Below, one piece after another: positions 52,801 to 60,663 of a stretch of DNA of 64,000 bases. The notes beneath the pieces were generated by a model, which ran no database searches, was not told the origin of the DNA, and was given only the letters and a program-made list of their open reading frames with translations. A program made the position numbers and the translations under genes. The DNA is from Microbacteriaceae bacterium 3FA27C10 (GTDB lineage Bacteria; Actinomycetota; Actinomycetes; Actinomycetales; Microbacteriaceae): assembly GCA_005502775.1 (NCBI GenBank), contig SCNI01000003.1, positions 1 through 64,000 on the forward strand, in the 5' to 3' direction. Each line of letters starts with the position of its first letter. Position 1 is the first letter of the stretch.

Positions 52801-53639
52801 CCGAGACCGGCGCCGTCGAGTCGGTCGACGCCGAGGTCGACGAGGTGGTGGCCCTCGTGCTCGACCACGCCATCAACTACCCGCGCGAGTCGCTCATGGT
52901 CATCACGGCCTCGCCGAAGCACGCCGTGCGGGTGCAGCAGGCCGTTCTCGCGGCGTTCGCGAAGCGCAGCGACCTGGCCGACTTCATCCTCAAGGAGCGC
53001 GCCGAGCCGTTCATGGTGGCCACCCTCGAGCAGTCGGTGGCGCAGAGCCGCGACCGGGTGATCTTCTCGGTCGGCTACGGCAAGACCGCGCACGGGCGGG
53101 TGCTCACGAACTTCGGCGGGCTCGCTCGTCCTGGCGGCGAGCGACTGCTCGCGGTCGGTATGACGAGGGCCCGCCGGAGCATGGACATCGTCTCCTGCTT
53201 CATGCCCTCCGATATCGACGAGGACCGCATGAACTTCGGCGTCGTGGCGCTGCGGCAGATCCTCCAGCAGGCCGAGACCGGGCCGACGCCCGACACCTTC
53301 TCGAGCCCGGGCGACGCACTGCTCATCGACCTCGCGCGCCGGCTCGGCTCCCGCGGCCTCGAGGTGGCCTTCGAGCACCGCGGCAAGCTCACCCTGGTGG
53401 CCTCGCACGACGGCCGCGCCATCGCGATCGAGACGGATGCGGTGGTGCACTCCACCTCGCTCCGCGAGTCGCTCCGGCTCCGGCCCGACATGCTGCGACG
53501 CCTGGGCTGGCACTACCTGCGGGTGCACTCCTTCGAGCTCTTCACGAACCCCGAGGGCGTCGCCGCGCGAATCGCCTCGGTCATCGGGGTGCGCGAGCTC
53601 TCCCTCGTGGAGACCGCGCCCATCTCGGTGCACATCTAG
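49866..53639 (+). CDS. Helicase/nuclease-like protein with degenerate catalytic motifs
   Basis: A 1257-residue protein related to the SF1 (Upf1-like) helicases of DUF4011-type proteins. The Walker A site (near 324) reads PGTGGTQT, so the usual Lys is Gly. The Walker B region (near 846) reads VILVDAGA, where relatives have DEAS. Motif VI (VGMTRARRS, near 1096) is kept. The C-terminus (about 1155-1250) matches the REase_MTES_1575/Vsr-like nuclease fold (AIAIETDAVVHS, then LRRLGWHYLRVHS), but the first acidic residue seems absent. It is therefore likely a non-catalytic descendant. GTG 49866 directly follows a TACTGT -10-like box, suggesting a leaderless mRNA. Confidence 0.82.
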   Translation: MWRADKKRDSDETSSAADSVESAWGRTGQSSSNSPIGQVFSTESLVEPTRERWRQEIAALGGESPLLRFDDSPRSRIELSTTHPGGLAQFITGNSTLLSSLIRDELALRQARIAAGAITDKGVELRSVRGIDSVHLAIGLAEWRREADGAEQNFRAPVLLRPISVRRYGRDFELKLRGTPFVNPELVRVLQEQFEIAVDTESLVALAASNGVFKPQPVIDRLRSLTSHLAWFQVQPRLVVSSFADVASGMLADSAGIMHPVLDALAGNLTSRRAVQDGYHPVEPSPQDHRAPATDTLLLDADSEQENVIAQISGGNSLVVKTLPGTGGTQTIVNAIGALVAQNKRVLVVSPRRLSLSGINRRLSDVGLPGVAVSPRTLRRDLIHSIGRNEKAAQPRVADVDEALVRLRSVLLDYRASMSRVDPLLKVSVLDALRELARLALLPHPPATTARLDRPALESLASGRAKAAKALSRAAELGQFRYGPDDSPWYGAQFSSSDDAHRAHQLAKRLNSGDLPRLLTGAYELIGQTRMRPFTSLTELGTYLRLLADLRETLDKFLPVVFDRSLTDLIAATSPRRDAPQMSSTSRRRLKALAKEYVRPGVHIGDINEALRRIQQQRTLWYRYAAAGIPPEIPVGINDVQVAFQRVTEDLAQLDLPLGSVGTARQLSSLPIDQLIGLIEGLAADSEVLANLQERTALLDSLREHSLDPLLVDLSNRHIPESGVADELELAWWQSVLELMLANDRALLGANTGVLDRLEGDFRLVDEAHASMNGQLLAWQLAETWNVGLVDHPMEATALKELLRSDGVTSFSLHAAAPHLGRALAPVWLASPYEVPQITDAITFDTVILVDAGATTLSENAGAIRRGRQVVAFGDPVTQTPSHFEIAVRPIEEQRVRSAADASLVEELHSESALARLADLVPTLSLTRSYRAGGEDLAELVNHRFYGGKIDSLPWAGTFLGHGSLALHYVEGRGGMPDSETGAVESVDAEVDEVVALVLDHAINYPRESLMVITASPKHAVRVQQAVLAAFAKRSDLADFILKERAEPFMVATLEQSVAQSRDRVIFSVGYGKTAHGRVLTNFGGLARPGGERLLAVGMTRARRSMDIVSCFMPSDIDEDRMNFGVVALRQILQQAETGPTPDTFSSPGDALLIDLARRLGSRGLEVAFEHRGKLTLVASHDGRAIAIETDAVVHSTSLRESLRLRPDMLRRLGWHYLRVHSFELFTNPEGVAARIASVIGVRELSLVETAPISVHI

Positions 53640-53650
53640 GCTGCCCGCCG

Positions 53651-53896
53651 ATGACGGGAAGACACGCGGCCCCCGGCGTGCCGGATGCGCCGCGCGTGAA
53701 GAAGACCGGCCCGCGCCGCGCCTCGACAGCCGCGGTGCCGGGCAGCGACCCGACGCCGCAGGCGCTGCCCGAGGGCACTCCCGTGCGTGCCGCGGAGGAC
53801 ACGGACGAGGCCTGGGGCTCGCGCCCGGGCCGGCCCGGAACATCCGGCCCCAACGACGACCGCCTCAAGCAGGACGTGCCGCCCCACTGGGGCTAG
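53651..53896 (+). CDS. Small hydrophilic protein ending PPHWG
   Basis: An 81-residue, Pro/Arg/Asp-rich protein, predicted disordered, with a strongly patterned C-terminus NDDRLKQDVPPHWG that I associate with small conserved Microbacteriaceae proteins. It starts 12 bases after the helicase-like gene and overlaps the mscL stop region on the other strand. The function is not known. Confidence 0.65.
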   Translation: MTGRHAAPGVPDAPRVKKTGPRRASTAAVPGSDPTPQALPEGTPVRAAEDTDEAWGSRPGRPGTSGPNDDRLKQDVPPHWG

Positions 53897-54363
53897 TGCT
53901 TGGGGGTGTGCGGGGGAGCGTCGGTGGGAGCGGAGGTGTCGAGCGCGGCGGCCGCGTTCTGGCGGGCCAGGAGGTCGCGGATCTCGATCAGCAGCTCGGT
54001 CTCGGTCGGCGGCAGCTCTTCGGTGGTGTCCTCGATCGACTCGGCGGGCGTCTTCTTGAGGGCGAACGCCGCCTTCTTGAGGTGGTTGATCGGCAGGACG
54101 AAGACGAAGTAGACCACGACGGCGACGATCAGGAACTGGATGATCGCGCCCAGCACCGCCCCGAACAGGATCTTCGAGTCGCCGATCTGCACGATGCCGG
54201 CGTTGTTCAGGCTGTCGGCCTTGAACAAGGCGCTGATCAGCGGGTTGAAGATGTTGGTGACGATCGAGTTCACCACGGCGGTGAAGGCGGCTCCGATGAC
54301 CACCGCGACGGCCAGATCGATGACGTTTCCGCGGAGGATGAACTCTCTGAATCCCTTGAGCAT
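53893..54363 (-). CDS. mscL: Large-conductance mechanosensitive channel MscL
   Basis: A 156-residue channel that opens under membrane tension to release osmolytes. The N-terminal MLKGFREFILRGNVIDLAVA, two membrane helices (about 14-37 and 68-90) and a cytoplasmic helix bundle (TETELLIEIRDLLARQ) are typical. The C-terminal tail is Ala/Thr/Pro-rich and slightly longer than usual. Confidence 0.97.
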   Translation of the reverse strand: MLKGFREFILRGNVIDLAVAVVIGAAFTAVVNSIVTNIFNPLISALFKADSLNNAGIVQIGDSKILFGAVLGAIIQFLIVAVVVYFVFVLPINHLKKAAFALKKTPAESIEDTTEELPPTETELLIEIRDLLARQNAAAALDTSAPTDAPPHTPKH

Positions 54364-54376
54364 GGGATCAAGCCTA

Positions 54377-54718
54377 TTAGGAGGCGGCGGATGCGCCCGT
54401 GCTCTTCGCGGGCGTGCTCGGCGCGGGAGAGGCCGCCGGCGTGCTCGGCGCCGACGAGCCCGAGCCCGAGCTCGCCCCTGACCCCGAGTCGGACGACGTC
54501 GACGTGCCGCCACCCGAAGAGCCGCCCTTTCCGCCCGAACCGGCACGCGAATCCGTGCGGTAGAAGCCCGAACCGTTGAAGGTCACGCCCACCGGGCTGA
54601 ACACCTTGCGCAGCTTGCCACCGCACACGGGGCATACGGTCAGGGTGTCGTCGGTGAAGGCCTGCTGGATGTCGAAGGCGTTGTCGCACTCCGTGCAGCG
54701 ATAGGAATAGGTGGGCAA
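54377..54718 (-). CDS. FmdB-type zinc-ribbon protein (Rv0991c/Ruc-like)
   Basis: A 113-residue protein. Residues 1-45 are an FmdB zinc ribbon with four Cys (YRCTECDNAF and TVCPVCGGKL) and the VTFNGSGFYRTDSR end. Residues 55-113 are a Gly/Ser/Ala low-complexity tail. The start is TTG 54718 (PTYSYRC). Gene order (mscL side, this gene, 5-FCL, galU, rimJ) matches that around M. tuberculosis Rv0991c, described as a redox-regulated chaperone, so a similar role is possible. Confidence 0.87.
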   Translation of the reverse strand: MPTYSYRCTECDNAFDIQQAFTDDTLTVCPVCGGKLRKVFSPVGVTFNGSGFYRTDSRAGSGGKGGSSGGGTSTSSDSGSGASSGSGSSAPSTPAASPAPSTPAKSTGASAAS

Positions 54719-54761
54719 GAAAATCTCCGTCGAACTGGGAAAGCGAGGTGCCGAGCCGGGC

Positions 54762-55346
54762 TCAGCGTGAGAACCGGATGATCCTCGTGGGGGTGACGGC
54801 ACCGTCGACCGGCGCGTCGTGGACTTCGCGAGGCACCTCGTCAAGGATCTCATCGTCGAACACCACGGCGAACACGGGCGGGCACTTCTCCATCGAGCCG
54901 AGCGTGCGGTCGAAGTAGCCGCGGCCCCAGCCCATGCGCGTGCCCCGCTCATCCACCGCCGAGGCGGGGATGATGATGAGGTCGGCGTCGTTGATGGCGA
55001 TCGGCCCGAGGATGCCGCCGACCGGTTCCGGCAGGCCGTAGAGCCCCTCGGTCTCGGTCTCGCCGTCGCCTTCGGCCCAGTCGAGCAGGCCGTCCTGACG
55101 CGCGATCGGCAGCAGCACGCGCCGCCCGTCGGCGAGCGCCCAGTTGAGGAACGGCCGGGTGTTCGGCTCGAACGAGGTCGACAGGTACGCCGAGATGGTG
55201 CGGGCCCCGGTCTCCTTCGCGAGAGCGATGAGGTTCTCGGTGAAGCCGAGGTTCGCGGTGTCGACGACGTGCGCCGGTCGTGTTCTCCGGCGCTCCCGCA
55301 GCTCCGCGCGGATGGCCCGCTTCTCATGGCTGGGGTCGGAGGTCAT
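54762..55346 (-). CDS. 5-formyltetrahydrofolate cyclo-ligase
   Basis: A 194-residue enzyme that converts 5-formyl-THF and ATP to 5,10-methenyl-THF. The family signatures are an N-terminal basic SHEKRAIRAELRERRR, substrate-binding FEPNTRPFLNWAL, and the Mg/ATP-binding GWGRGYFDRTL. It is divergent from galU, as in other actinobacteria. Confidence 0.95.
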   Translation of the reverse strand: MTSDPSHEKRAIRAELRERRRTRPAHVVDTANLGFTENLIALAKETGARTISAYLSTSFEPNTRPFLNWALADGRRVLLPIARQDGLLDWAEGDGETETEGLYGLPEPVGGILGPIAINDADLIIIPASAVDERGTRMGWGRGYFDRTLGSMEKCPPVFAVVFDDEILDEVPREVHDAPVDGAVTPTRIIRFSR

Positions 55347-55431
55347 GCGAGCAATTCTAGGTCGCCTGCATGACACGGGTGTTTCACGCACGTCATCTGC
55401 GCGCAACCAAACCTGGATACTCTTGAGCACC

Positions 55432-56322
55432 ATGGGGACACATCTGACGAAAGCAGTCATTCCAGCCGCCGGTCTCGGCACTCGCTTCCTTCCCGCCACC
55501 AAGGCGATGCCGAAGGAGATGCTGCCGGTGGTCGACAAACCGGCCATCCAGTACGTCGTGGAAGAGGCGGTGGATGCGGGGCTCAACGACGTGCTCGTCG
55601 TGACGGGCCGCAACAAGGCCGCCATCGAGAACCACTTCGACCGCGTCTACGAACTCGAGTCGACGCTCGAGCAGAAGGGCAAGGGCGACATGCTGCGGGT
55701 GGTGAACGAGAGCACCGCCCTCGCCGAGATGCACTACGTGCGGCAGGGAGACCCGCTGGGCCTCGGCCACGCGGTCCTGCGCGCCCGCATGCACGTGGGG
55801 CACGAGCCCTTCGCCGTGCTGCTCGGCGACGACATCATCGACGCCCGTGATCCGCTGCTGAAGCGGATGCTCGAGGTGCAGCAGGCACGCACCGCCACCG
55901 TCATCGCCCTCATGGAGGTCGAGCCGGCGATGGCACACCTCTACGGCGTCGCCTCCGTCGAGCCCACCGACGAAGACGACGTGGTGAAGGTCACCGGACT
56001 GGTCGAGAAGCCCGACCCCGGCACCGAGCCTTCGAACCTCGCCGTGATCGGCCGCTACGTGCTCATGCCCGAGGTGTTCGACGTGCTCGAGCAGACGCCC
56101 CCCGGCAAGGGCGGCGAGATCCAGCTGACGGATGCGCTGCTCACGCTGGCCGCCGACGACACGATCGCGGGCGGCGTGTACGGCGTGGTCTTCCGCGGCC
56201 GTCGCTACGACACCGGCGACAAGCTCGACTACATCAAGGCCATCCTGCAGCTCGCGACCGACCGCGCGGATCTGGGCCCGGCCCTCCGGCCGTGGCTGAA
56301 GGACTTCGCCGAGGGGCTCTGA
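55432..56322 (+). CDS. galU: UTP-glucose-1-phosphate uridylyltransferase
   Basis: A 296-residue enzyme making UDP-glucose for cell-envelope glycans. It has AAGLGTRFLPATKAMPKEML, the VVDKPAIQYVVEEA segment, LLGDDIID and VEKPDP, all diagnostic. ATG 55432 is preceded by GGATACTCT, a possible -10 box, so the mRNA may be nearly leaderless; TTG 55423 is an in-frame alternative. Confidence 0.96.
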   Translation: MGTHLTKAVIPAAGLGTRFLPATKAMPKEMLPVVDKPAIQYVVEEAVDAGLNDVLVVTGRNKAAIENHFDRVYELESTLEQKGKGDMLRVVNESTALAEMHYVRQGDPLGLGHAVLRARMHVGHEPFAVLLGDDIIDARDPLLKRMLEVQQARTATVIALMEVEPAMAHLYGVASVEPTDEDDVVKVTGLVEKPDPGTEPSNLAVIGRYVLMPEVFDVLEQTPPGKGGEIQLTDALLTLAADDTIAGGVYGVVFRGRRYDTGDKLDYIKAILQLATDRADLGPALRPWLKDFAEGL

Positions 56323-56359
56323 TCGCGCGGCTGCGCTCCTAGGCGGTAGTGTTCGAGCA

Positions 56360-57013
56360 ATGTTCGTTCCGACACTCTCCGAGGGCCCGATCACGGTGCG
56401 GCCGATTCGCGTTCGTGACGCGAAGCCGCTCGAGCGCGAGCTGATCGAGAACCGCTCGTGGCTGCGCAAATGGGAGGCGACCAACCCGAACGGGCCGCTG
56501 TCGTTCGACACCCGCGCGAGCATCCGGTCGCTGCAGGCGAATGCGCGGGCGGGCCTCGGCCTGCCGTTCATCATGGAGTACGACGGCGAGCCCGCGGGCC
56601 AGCTGAACGTCTCGTCGATCAGCTACGGCTCGGTGGCCTCGGCGTCGATCGGCTACTGGGTGTCGGAGCGCTTCGCGGGCAAGAACATCACGCCCGTCAG
56701 CGTGGCGCTCGCCACCGACTACTGCTTCTTCTCGGTGGGACTGCACCGCGTCGAGATCTGCATCCGCCCTGAGAACGGGCCGAGCCTGCGGGTGGTCGAG
56801 AAGCTGGGCTTCCGCTACGAGGGGCTGCGCCGCCGCTTCATCCACATCAACGGCGACTGGCGCGACCACTTCTGCTTCGCGCTCGTGCGCGAGGAACTGC
56901 CCGTCGGTGTGCTCCGGCGCTGGCGCGAGGGGCGCATCCCGCCCGGTGACGGGACCATCCCCGAGAGCGAGCGGCAGGCGGCGGCACGAGCCCTGCCGGT
57001 GGAGCCCCGGTAG
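56360..57013 (+). CDS. rimJ: RimJ/RimL-like GNAT acetyltransferase
   Basis: A 217-residue GNAT protein of the RimJ/L branch, with YWVSERFAGKNITPVSVALA (acetyl-CoA site), HRVEICIRPENGPSLRVVEK and GFRYEGLRRRFIHING. It follows galU by 37 bases. In relatives the gene between galU and rimJ is the MoeA/gephyrin-like glp; it is absent here. Confidence 0.9.
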   Translation: MFVPTLSEGPITVRPIRVRDAKPLERELIENRSWLRKWEATNPNGPLSFDTRASIRSLQANARAGLGLPFIMEYDGEPAGQLNVSSISYGSVASASIGYWVSERFAGKNITPVSVALATDYCFFSVGLHRVEICIRPENGPSLRVVEKLGFRYEGLRRRFIHINGDWRDHFCFALVREELPVGVLRRWREGRIPPGDGTIPESERQAAARALPVEPR

Positions 57014-57087
57014 AGGTTTTCCCGTCAATCGCTGACACGCGCCCGGGGTAGCGGGGCGCGGGGCGTGCGCACCCCTAACGTGGGGGC

Positions 57088-58101
57088 ATGACAACGGATT
57101 GGCTGAGCGGCGGCTTCATCATCGCCCTCGCCGCCGTGCTCTGGCTGGTGTACCTCGTGCCGTCCTGGTTCCGTAGCCGGCAGTACCTCGCCACCGAGCG
57201 CAACGCCGTGCGCCTGCAGCAGACGCTGCGCATCCTGGCCGAGACCTCCGAGGTTCCCGAGGAGGTGCGGGTCGAGGCGAGTGCGCGTTCGATCGCCGAG
57301 CAGGAGCGCATCCTGAAGCACCAGGCGGCCGAGCGGGAGGCCGACGCCGTTCCCCCGGCCGTACGCACGGCCGACCGCCTGCGCCGCTCCCGCGCGGTCA
57401 CCGCGGGCGTCTTCGTCATCGCCGCGGCGGTCGCCGTGCTCGGGGGCATGCAGCTCGCCTACACCGGCACCTGGATCATCCTCGTTACCGGCGCCGTCAC
57501 TTCGGCGGTGTGCCTCGCCATGCTGGTTCGCCTCTCCCGCGCAGGTCGCCGCCTGCGGCTGCCGCGGCCGGTCGCCCTCGTCTCCCCGGAGTTCGTCGAC
57601 CACGCCGAGCCGCTCGCGGAGGGTTCCGCCGACGCGGCGGCCGACGCCGACGAGGCGGCCGTGACCGCGGCTCCGGATGCCTCGGGCTGGGTCCCCGTGG
57701 CCGTCCCGCGCCCGCTCTACCTCGCACGTGCGGCGCTGCCGCCGCTGGACTCCTACGACGAGGATGCCGCTCCCGTCGCCGCGGTGCCGTCCCTCGCCCG
57801 TGCCGTGGCCGGCTCCGTCTCCTCGGCCACCGAGCTCTCCGGAGGCTCCGACGCCGCCGATCCGGAGTCGGCGCATCGTGAGTCGCTCCGCCGAGCGGCT
57901 GCCGAAGCCGAACAGAACCTCCGCGCCCGGCTCGAGGCCGAGCACGAGACCGTGGCCGAGCTCCCGGCTCCCGCTGCGCCCGCCCCCCGCGAGCAGGTGC
58001 CGGCCGTGCCGTCGCGCTTCGCGCGCATGGGCATCGTCGAGGCCGACACCACCACGAGTCTCAACCTCGACGAGATCCTGGCCCGCCGCCGCGCCGGCTG
58101 A
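57088..58101 (+). CDS. SepX/GlpR-like membrane division protein
   Basis: A 337-residue membrane protein with an N-terminal anchor (FIIALAAVLWLVYLVPSWF), a coiled basic/acidic stretch (about 30-95), two further membrane helices (about 105-145) and a long disordered cytoplasmic tail with a final conserved-looking SLNLDEILARRR. The anchor sequence and the position after rimJ match SepX of Streptomyces and GlpR of Corynebacterium, which take part in septum formation and bind the gephyrin-like Glp. The assignment rests on synteny and layout. Confidence 0.78.
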   Translation: MTTDWLSGGFIIALAAVLWLVYLVPSWFRSRQYLATERNAVRLQQTLRILAETSEVPEEVRVEASARSIAEQERILKHQAAEREADAVPPAVRTADRLRRSRAVTAGVFVIAAAVAVLGGMQLAYTGTWIILVTGAVTSAVCLAMLVRLSRAGRRLRLPRPVALVSPEFVDHAEPLAEGSADAAADADEAAVTAAPDASGWVPVAVPRPLYLARAALPPLDSYDEDAAPVAAVPSLARAVAGSVSSATELSGGSDAADPESAHRESLRRAAAEAEQNLRARLEAEHETVAELPAPAAPAPREQVPAVPSRFARMGIVEADTTTSLNLDEILARRRAG

Positions 58102-58153
58102 CCGCCCGCGCATATTCCGTTGCGGACATGAGCCGGCCTCATAGACTGACCGC

Positions 58154-59503
58154 ATGAGCGACGGCGGCGTCTCCCCATCCACGGCCACCCGAGGCGGCTC
58201 CGGAATCTCGAGGGCTGCGGCGAGCACCTCCTCGATCGACCTCTCCAAGCGCGACCTCACGCTCGATCTCGCGCGGGTGTTCTGCGTGCTGCTCGTGGTG
58301 GTCATCCACCTGCTGATGGTCGGCATCGGCATCGGCCCCGACGGAGCGATCGAGGTGTCGCGGCCGCTCGAGGCGCAGTGGTGGTTCGCGCCGGTCACTT
58401 GGATCGGCCAGATCATGCCGCTGTTCTTCGTGGTCGGCGGTTTCGCCTCCCTCACGGCCTGGCGCAGCCTCACCCGCCGGGGCGGCACGGCGGCCGGCTA
58501 CGTGCGCTCGCGGGTGCTGCGCCTCGCGCAGCCGGCCCTGCCGCTCTTCCTGTTCTACGTGGTCGTCATCGGCGGCGCCCGGATGCTCGGAGTCGACCCC
58601 GAGCTCGTCCGCCTGGCCGTGGTGGGCGCCGCATCGCCGCTGTGGTTCCTGGCGGCGTACACCCTCTGCCAGGCCCTCGTGCCGCTCATGGCGTCGTGGC
58701 ATGCGCGCGCTCCGAGAGCGACGTTGCTCGTGCTGCTGGCCGGAGCGGTGACGGTGGATGCGCTGCGCTACTCCACGGGTATCGATGAGATCGGTCTCGC
58801 GAACCTGTTCTTCGTCTGGCTGCTCGTGCAGCAGCTCGGCTTCTGGTACGCCGACGGCTGGTTCGCCGCCCGTCGCCGGTGGACGCTCGTGCTCATCGCC
58901 GTCGCGGCCTACGCCGCGCTCGTGCCGCTGACGCAGTGGGGGCCCTACTCCGACGACATGCTCACGAACCTCAACCCGCCCACGCTGCCGCTGGTGGCGC
59001 TCGCCCTGGCCCAGGCGTGCATCCTGTGCCTGCTGCGGCCGGCCCTCGCGAGGCTCATGAACACGCACGCGGCTCGCGCCGTGGTCTTCCTCGTCGGCTC
59101 CCGGCTGATGACGATCTACCTCTGGCATCTGCCGGTCATCCTGCTCGTGTCGGGTCTCGCGCTGCTCGTGCCCGGTGCCAGTCCCGCGCCCGCGAGCCCG
59201 GCGTGGTGGTGGTCGCGACCGCTGATGTTCGCGATCGTGCTCGCCGCCGTGTTCGGTCTCTCGTTCATCGTCGGCCGCTGGGAGGCGCCACGGGAGGTGG
59301 GGCCCGTGCCGCCGACGCCCGTGGTGGCGGTCGCGACGGTGCTCGCGTTCATCCCGCCGTTCGCGGTGATGGAGTTCTTCATGGATCTCCCGATCGCCAT
59401 CCTCGGCAGCGTTCTGCTTGGAGCTGCAGTGCTCCTGCTCGGGCGATGGGGCACACCCGGCCCCGGATCAGCGCATTCGCGTTCGGGCACGGTTTCGTCG
59501 TAG
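58154..59503 (+). CDS. Acyltransferase family membrane protein
   Basis: A 449-residue polytopic protein with about ten to eleven hydrophobic segments and the acyltransferase family 3 signature DLTLDLARVFCVLLVVVIHL. A conserved His lies in IYLWHLPVILL. It would O-acylate a glycan or lipid at the membrane. It ends 29 bases before tRNA-Ala and may contain that tRNA's promoter. Confidence 0.87.
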   Translation: MSDGGVSPSTATRGGSGISRAAASTSSIDLSKRDLTLDLARVFCVLLVVVIHLLMVGIGIGPDGAIEVSRPLEAQWWFAPVTWIGQIMPLFFVVGGFASLTAWRSLTRRGGTAAGYVRSRVLRLAQPALPLFLFYVVVIGGARMLGVDPELVRLAVVGAASPLWFLAAYTLCQALVPLMASWHARAPRATLLVLLAGAVTVDALRYSTGIDEIGLANLFFVWLLVQQLGFWYADGWFAARRRWTLVLIAVAAYAALVPLTQWGPYSDDMLTNLNPPTLPLVALALAQACILCLLRPALARLMNTHAARAVVFLVGSRLMTIYLWHLPVILLVSGLALLVPGASPAPASPAWWWSRPLMFAIVLAAVFGLSFIVGRWEAPREVGPVPPTPVVAVATVLAFIPPFAVMEFFMDLPIAILGSVLLGAAVLLLGRWGTPGPGSAHSRSGTVSS

Positions 59504-59532
59504 ACTTTCGGGGTTGTCGTTTCGACGTCAGC

Positions 59533-59608
59533 GGGGCTATGGCGCAGTTGGTAGCGCGTCTCGTTCGCAATGAGAAGGTCCGGGGTTCGAATCCCCGTAG
59601 CTCCACCA
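59533..59608 (+). tRNA. tRNA-Ala (CGC anticodon)
   Basis: A 76-base cloverleaf including an encoded CCA: acceptor GGGGCTA/TAGCTCC with the G3-U70 pair that identifies alanine tRNAs, D stem GCGC/GCGC, anticodon loop TTCGCAA (anticodon CGC), T stem CGGGG/CCCCG with TTCGAAT loop. Confidence 0.96.
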
Positions 59609-59610
59609 CA

Positions 59611-59648
59611 GAAGGCCCGGCCAGAGAGTTTCTCTCCGCCGGGCCTTC
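59611..59648 (+). terminator. Terminator after tRNA-Ala
   Basis: An 11-bp perfect inverted repeat GAAGGCCCGGC/GCCGGGCCTTC, starting three bases after the tRNA. It may also end the convergent SGNH gene. Confidence 0.8.
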
Positions 59649-59685
59649 GTCGTTCCGCGGCAGGCCGGCCGGTCGGCTCAGCCGC

Positions 59686-60471
59686 TCAGAGCGCGATGCC
59701 GGCGTCGCCGAGGGTGGACCGGATGACGTCGGCCAGCACCTGCTGGCCCAAGGCGGTGGGATGCTCGTCGTCGTCTTGCAGGAGGTCGGGCTGCCCGGCG
59801 ATCGGCTGACCGAGGTCGAGTCCGATCCCGCCGACGGAGGCGACCGCGTCCTGCAGGGAGGCGGAGCCGCTCAGGATGTCGTCGGGCACCGTCTCGGGCT
59901 GGTCCCAGAGCGTGCTGAAGCCCACGATCTGCGCGTTCGGCAGCGCCGAGCGCAGTTCGTCGACGGTCTGCCGCGTGGCCACCTCGATGTCGGCCGGGTC
60001 GTAGCCGTAGTCGTTGTCGGAGGACTGGATGATCACCACGTCGGGGCTCGCGGCGACCGCGCTCGGGATGAGGCTCGCGAAGTCGCCTCCGCACTCGCCT
60101 TCGGCGATGAAGCCGCCGCCGCTGCAGCCGAGGTTGACCACGGTGGCCCCGGTCGAGGCTCCGAGCAGGGCCGGCCAGGCCTGGTCGGGGTCGTCGAGGC
60201 CGTAGCCGGCCATGATCGAGTCGCCGATCGTCACGATCACGGGAGGCGCGGCCACCGACGCCGTGTCGCCGACTGCGGACGCGGCGTCGGGCACGACGGA
60301 CGGGGGAGCGGTGGCTGCGGGAGTGGCCATGACGGTCGGCGCGGGGTTCACGGCGACCGACGCGGTGGTCGAACGCTCATCGCTCGCCGCGGCCACGCCC
60401 ATCCCCACGAGGCCTGCCAGACCGCACACCGCCACGACAGCGACGATCACCCCGACCCGACCGTTCCTCAT
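59686..60471 (-). CDS. Secreted or membrane-anchored SGNH/GDSL hydrolase
   Basis: A 261-residue hydrolase. N-terminal signal or anchor (VGVIVAVVAVCGLAGLVGMG), an Ala/Pro/Thr linker, then an SGNH domain with the nucleophile in TIGDSIMAG, a Gly block (NLGCSGGGF), an Asn/Asp segment QSSDNDYG and the catalytic Asp-His pair in DDDEHPTALG. It probably deacylates a wall or extracellular glycan. ATG 60471 is used; GTG 60480 is possible. The 183 bases upstream hold no other feature that I can see. Confidence 0.88.
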   Translation of the reverse strand: MRNGRVGVIVAVVAVCGLAGLVGMGVAAASDERSTTASVAVNPAPTVMATPAATAPPSVVPDAASAVGDTASVAAPPVIVTIGDSIMAGYGLDDPDQAWPALLGASTGATVVNLGCSGGGFIAEGECGGDFASLIPSAVAASPDVVIIQSSDNDYGYDPADIEVATRQTVDELRSALPNAQIVGFSTLWDQPETVPDDILSGSASLQDAVASVGGIGLDLGQPIAGQPDLLQDDDEHPTALGQQVLADVIRSTLGDAGIAL

Positions 60472-60663
60472 GCCACTCACGATAGAACGCTTGGCTGGCA
60501 CGAAGCCGAGGGCGGGCATCCGCAGGGCCGGCGCAGGCCGAATCCGGAGGATGCTCGCAGCTGCGGTCGTAGCGTGACAGCAGATCCGGCGTCGCATCCA
60601 GGCCCACGCCCCGCATCCGGCCCTCGCCCTCTGGCCGTTCCTGCGATCGGCCCTCGCCGACGG

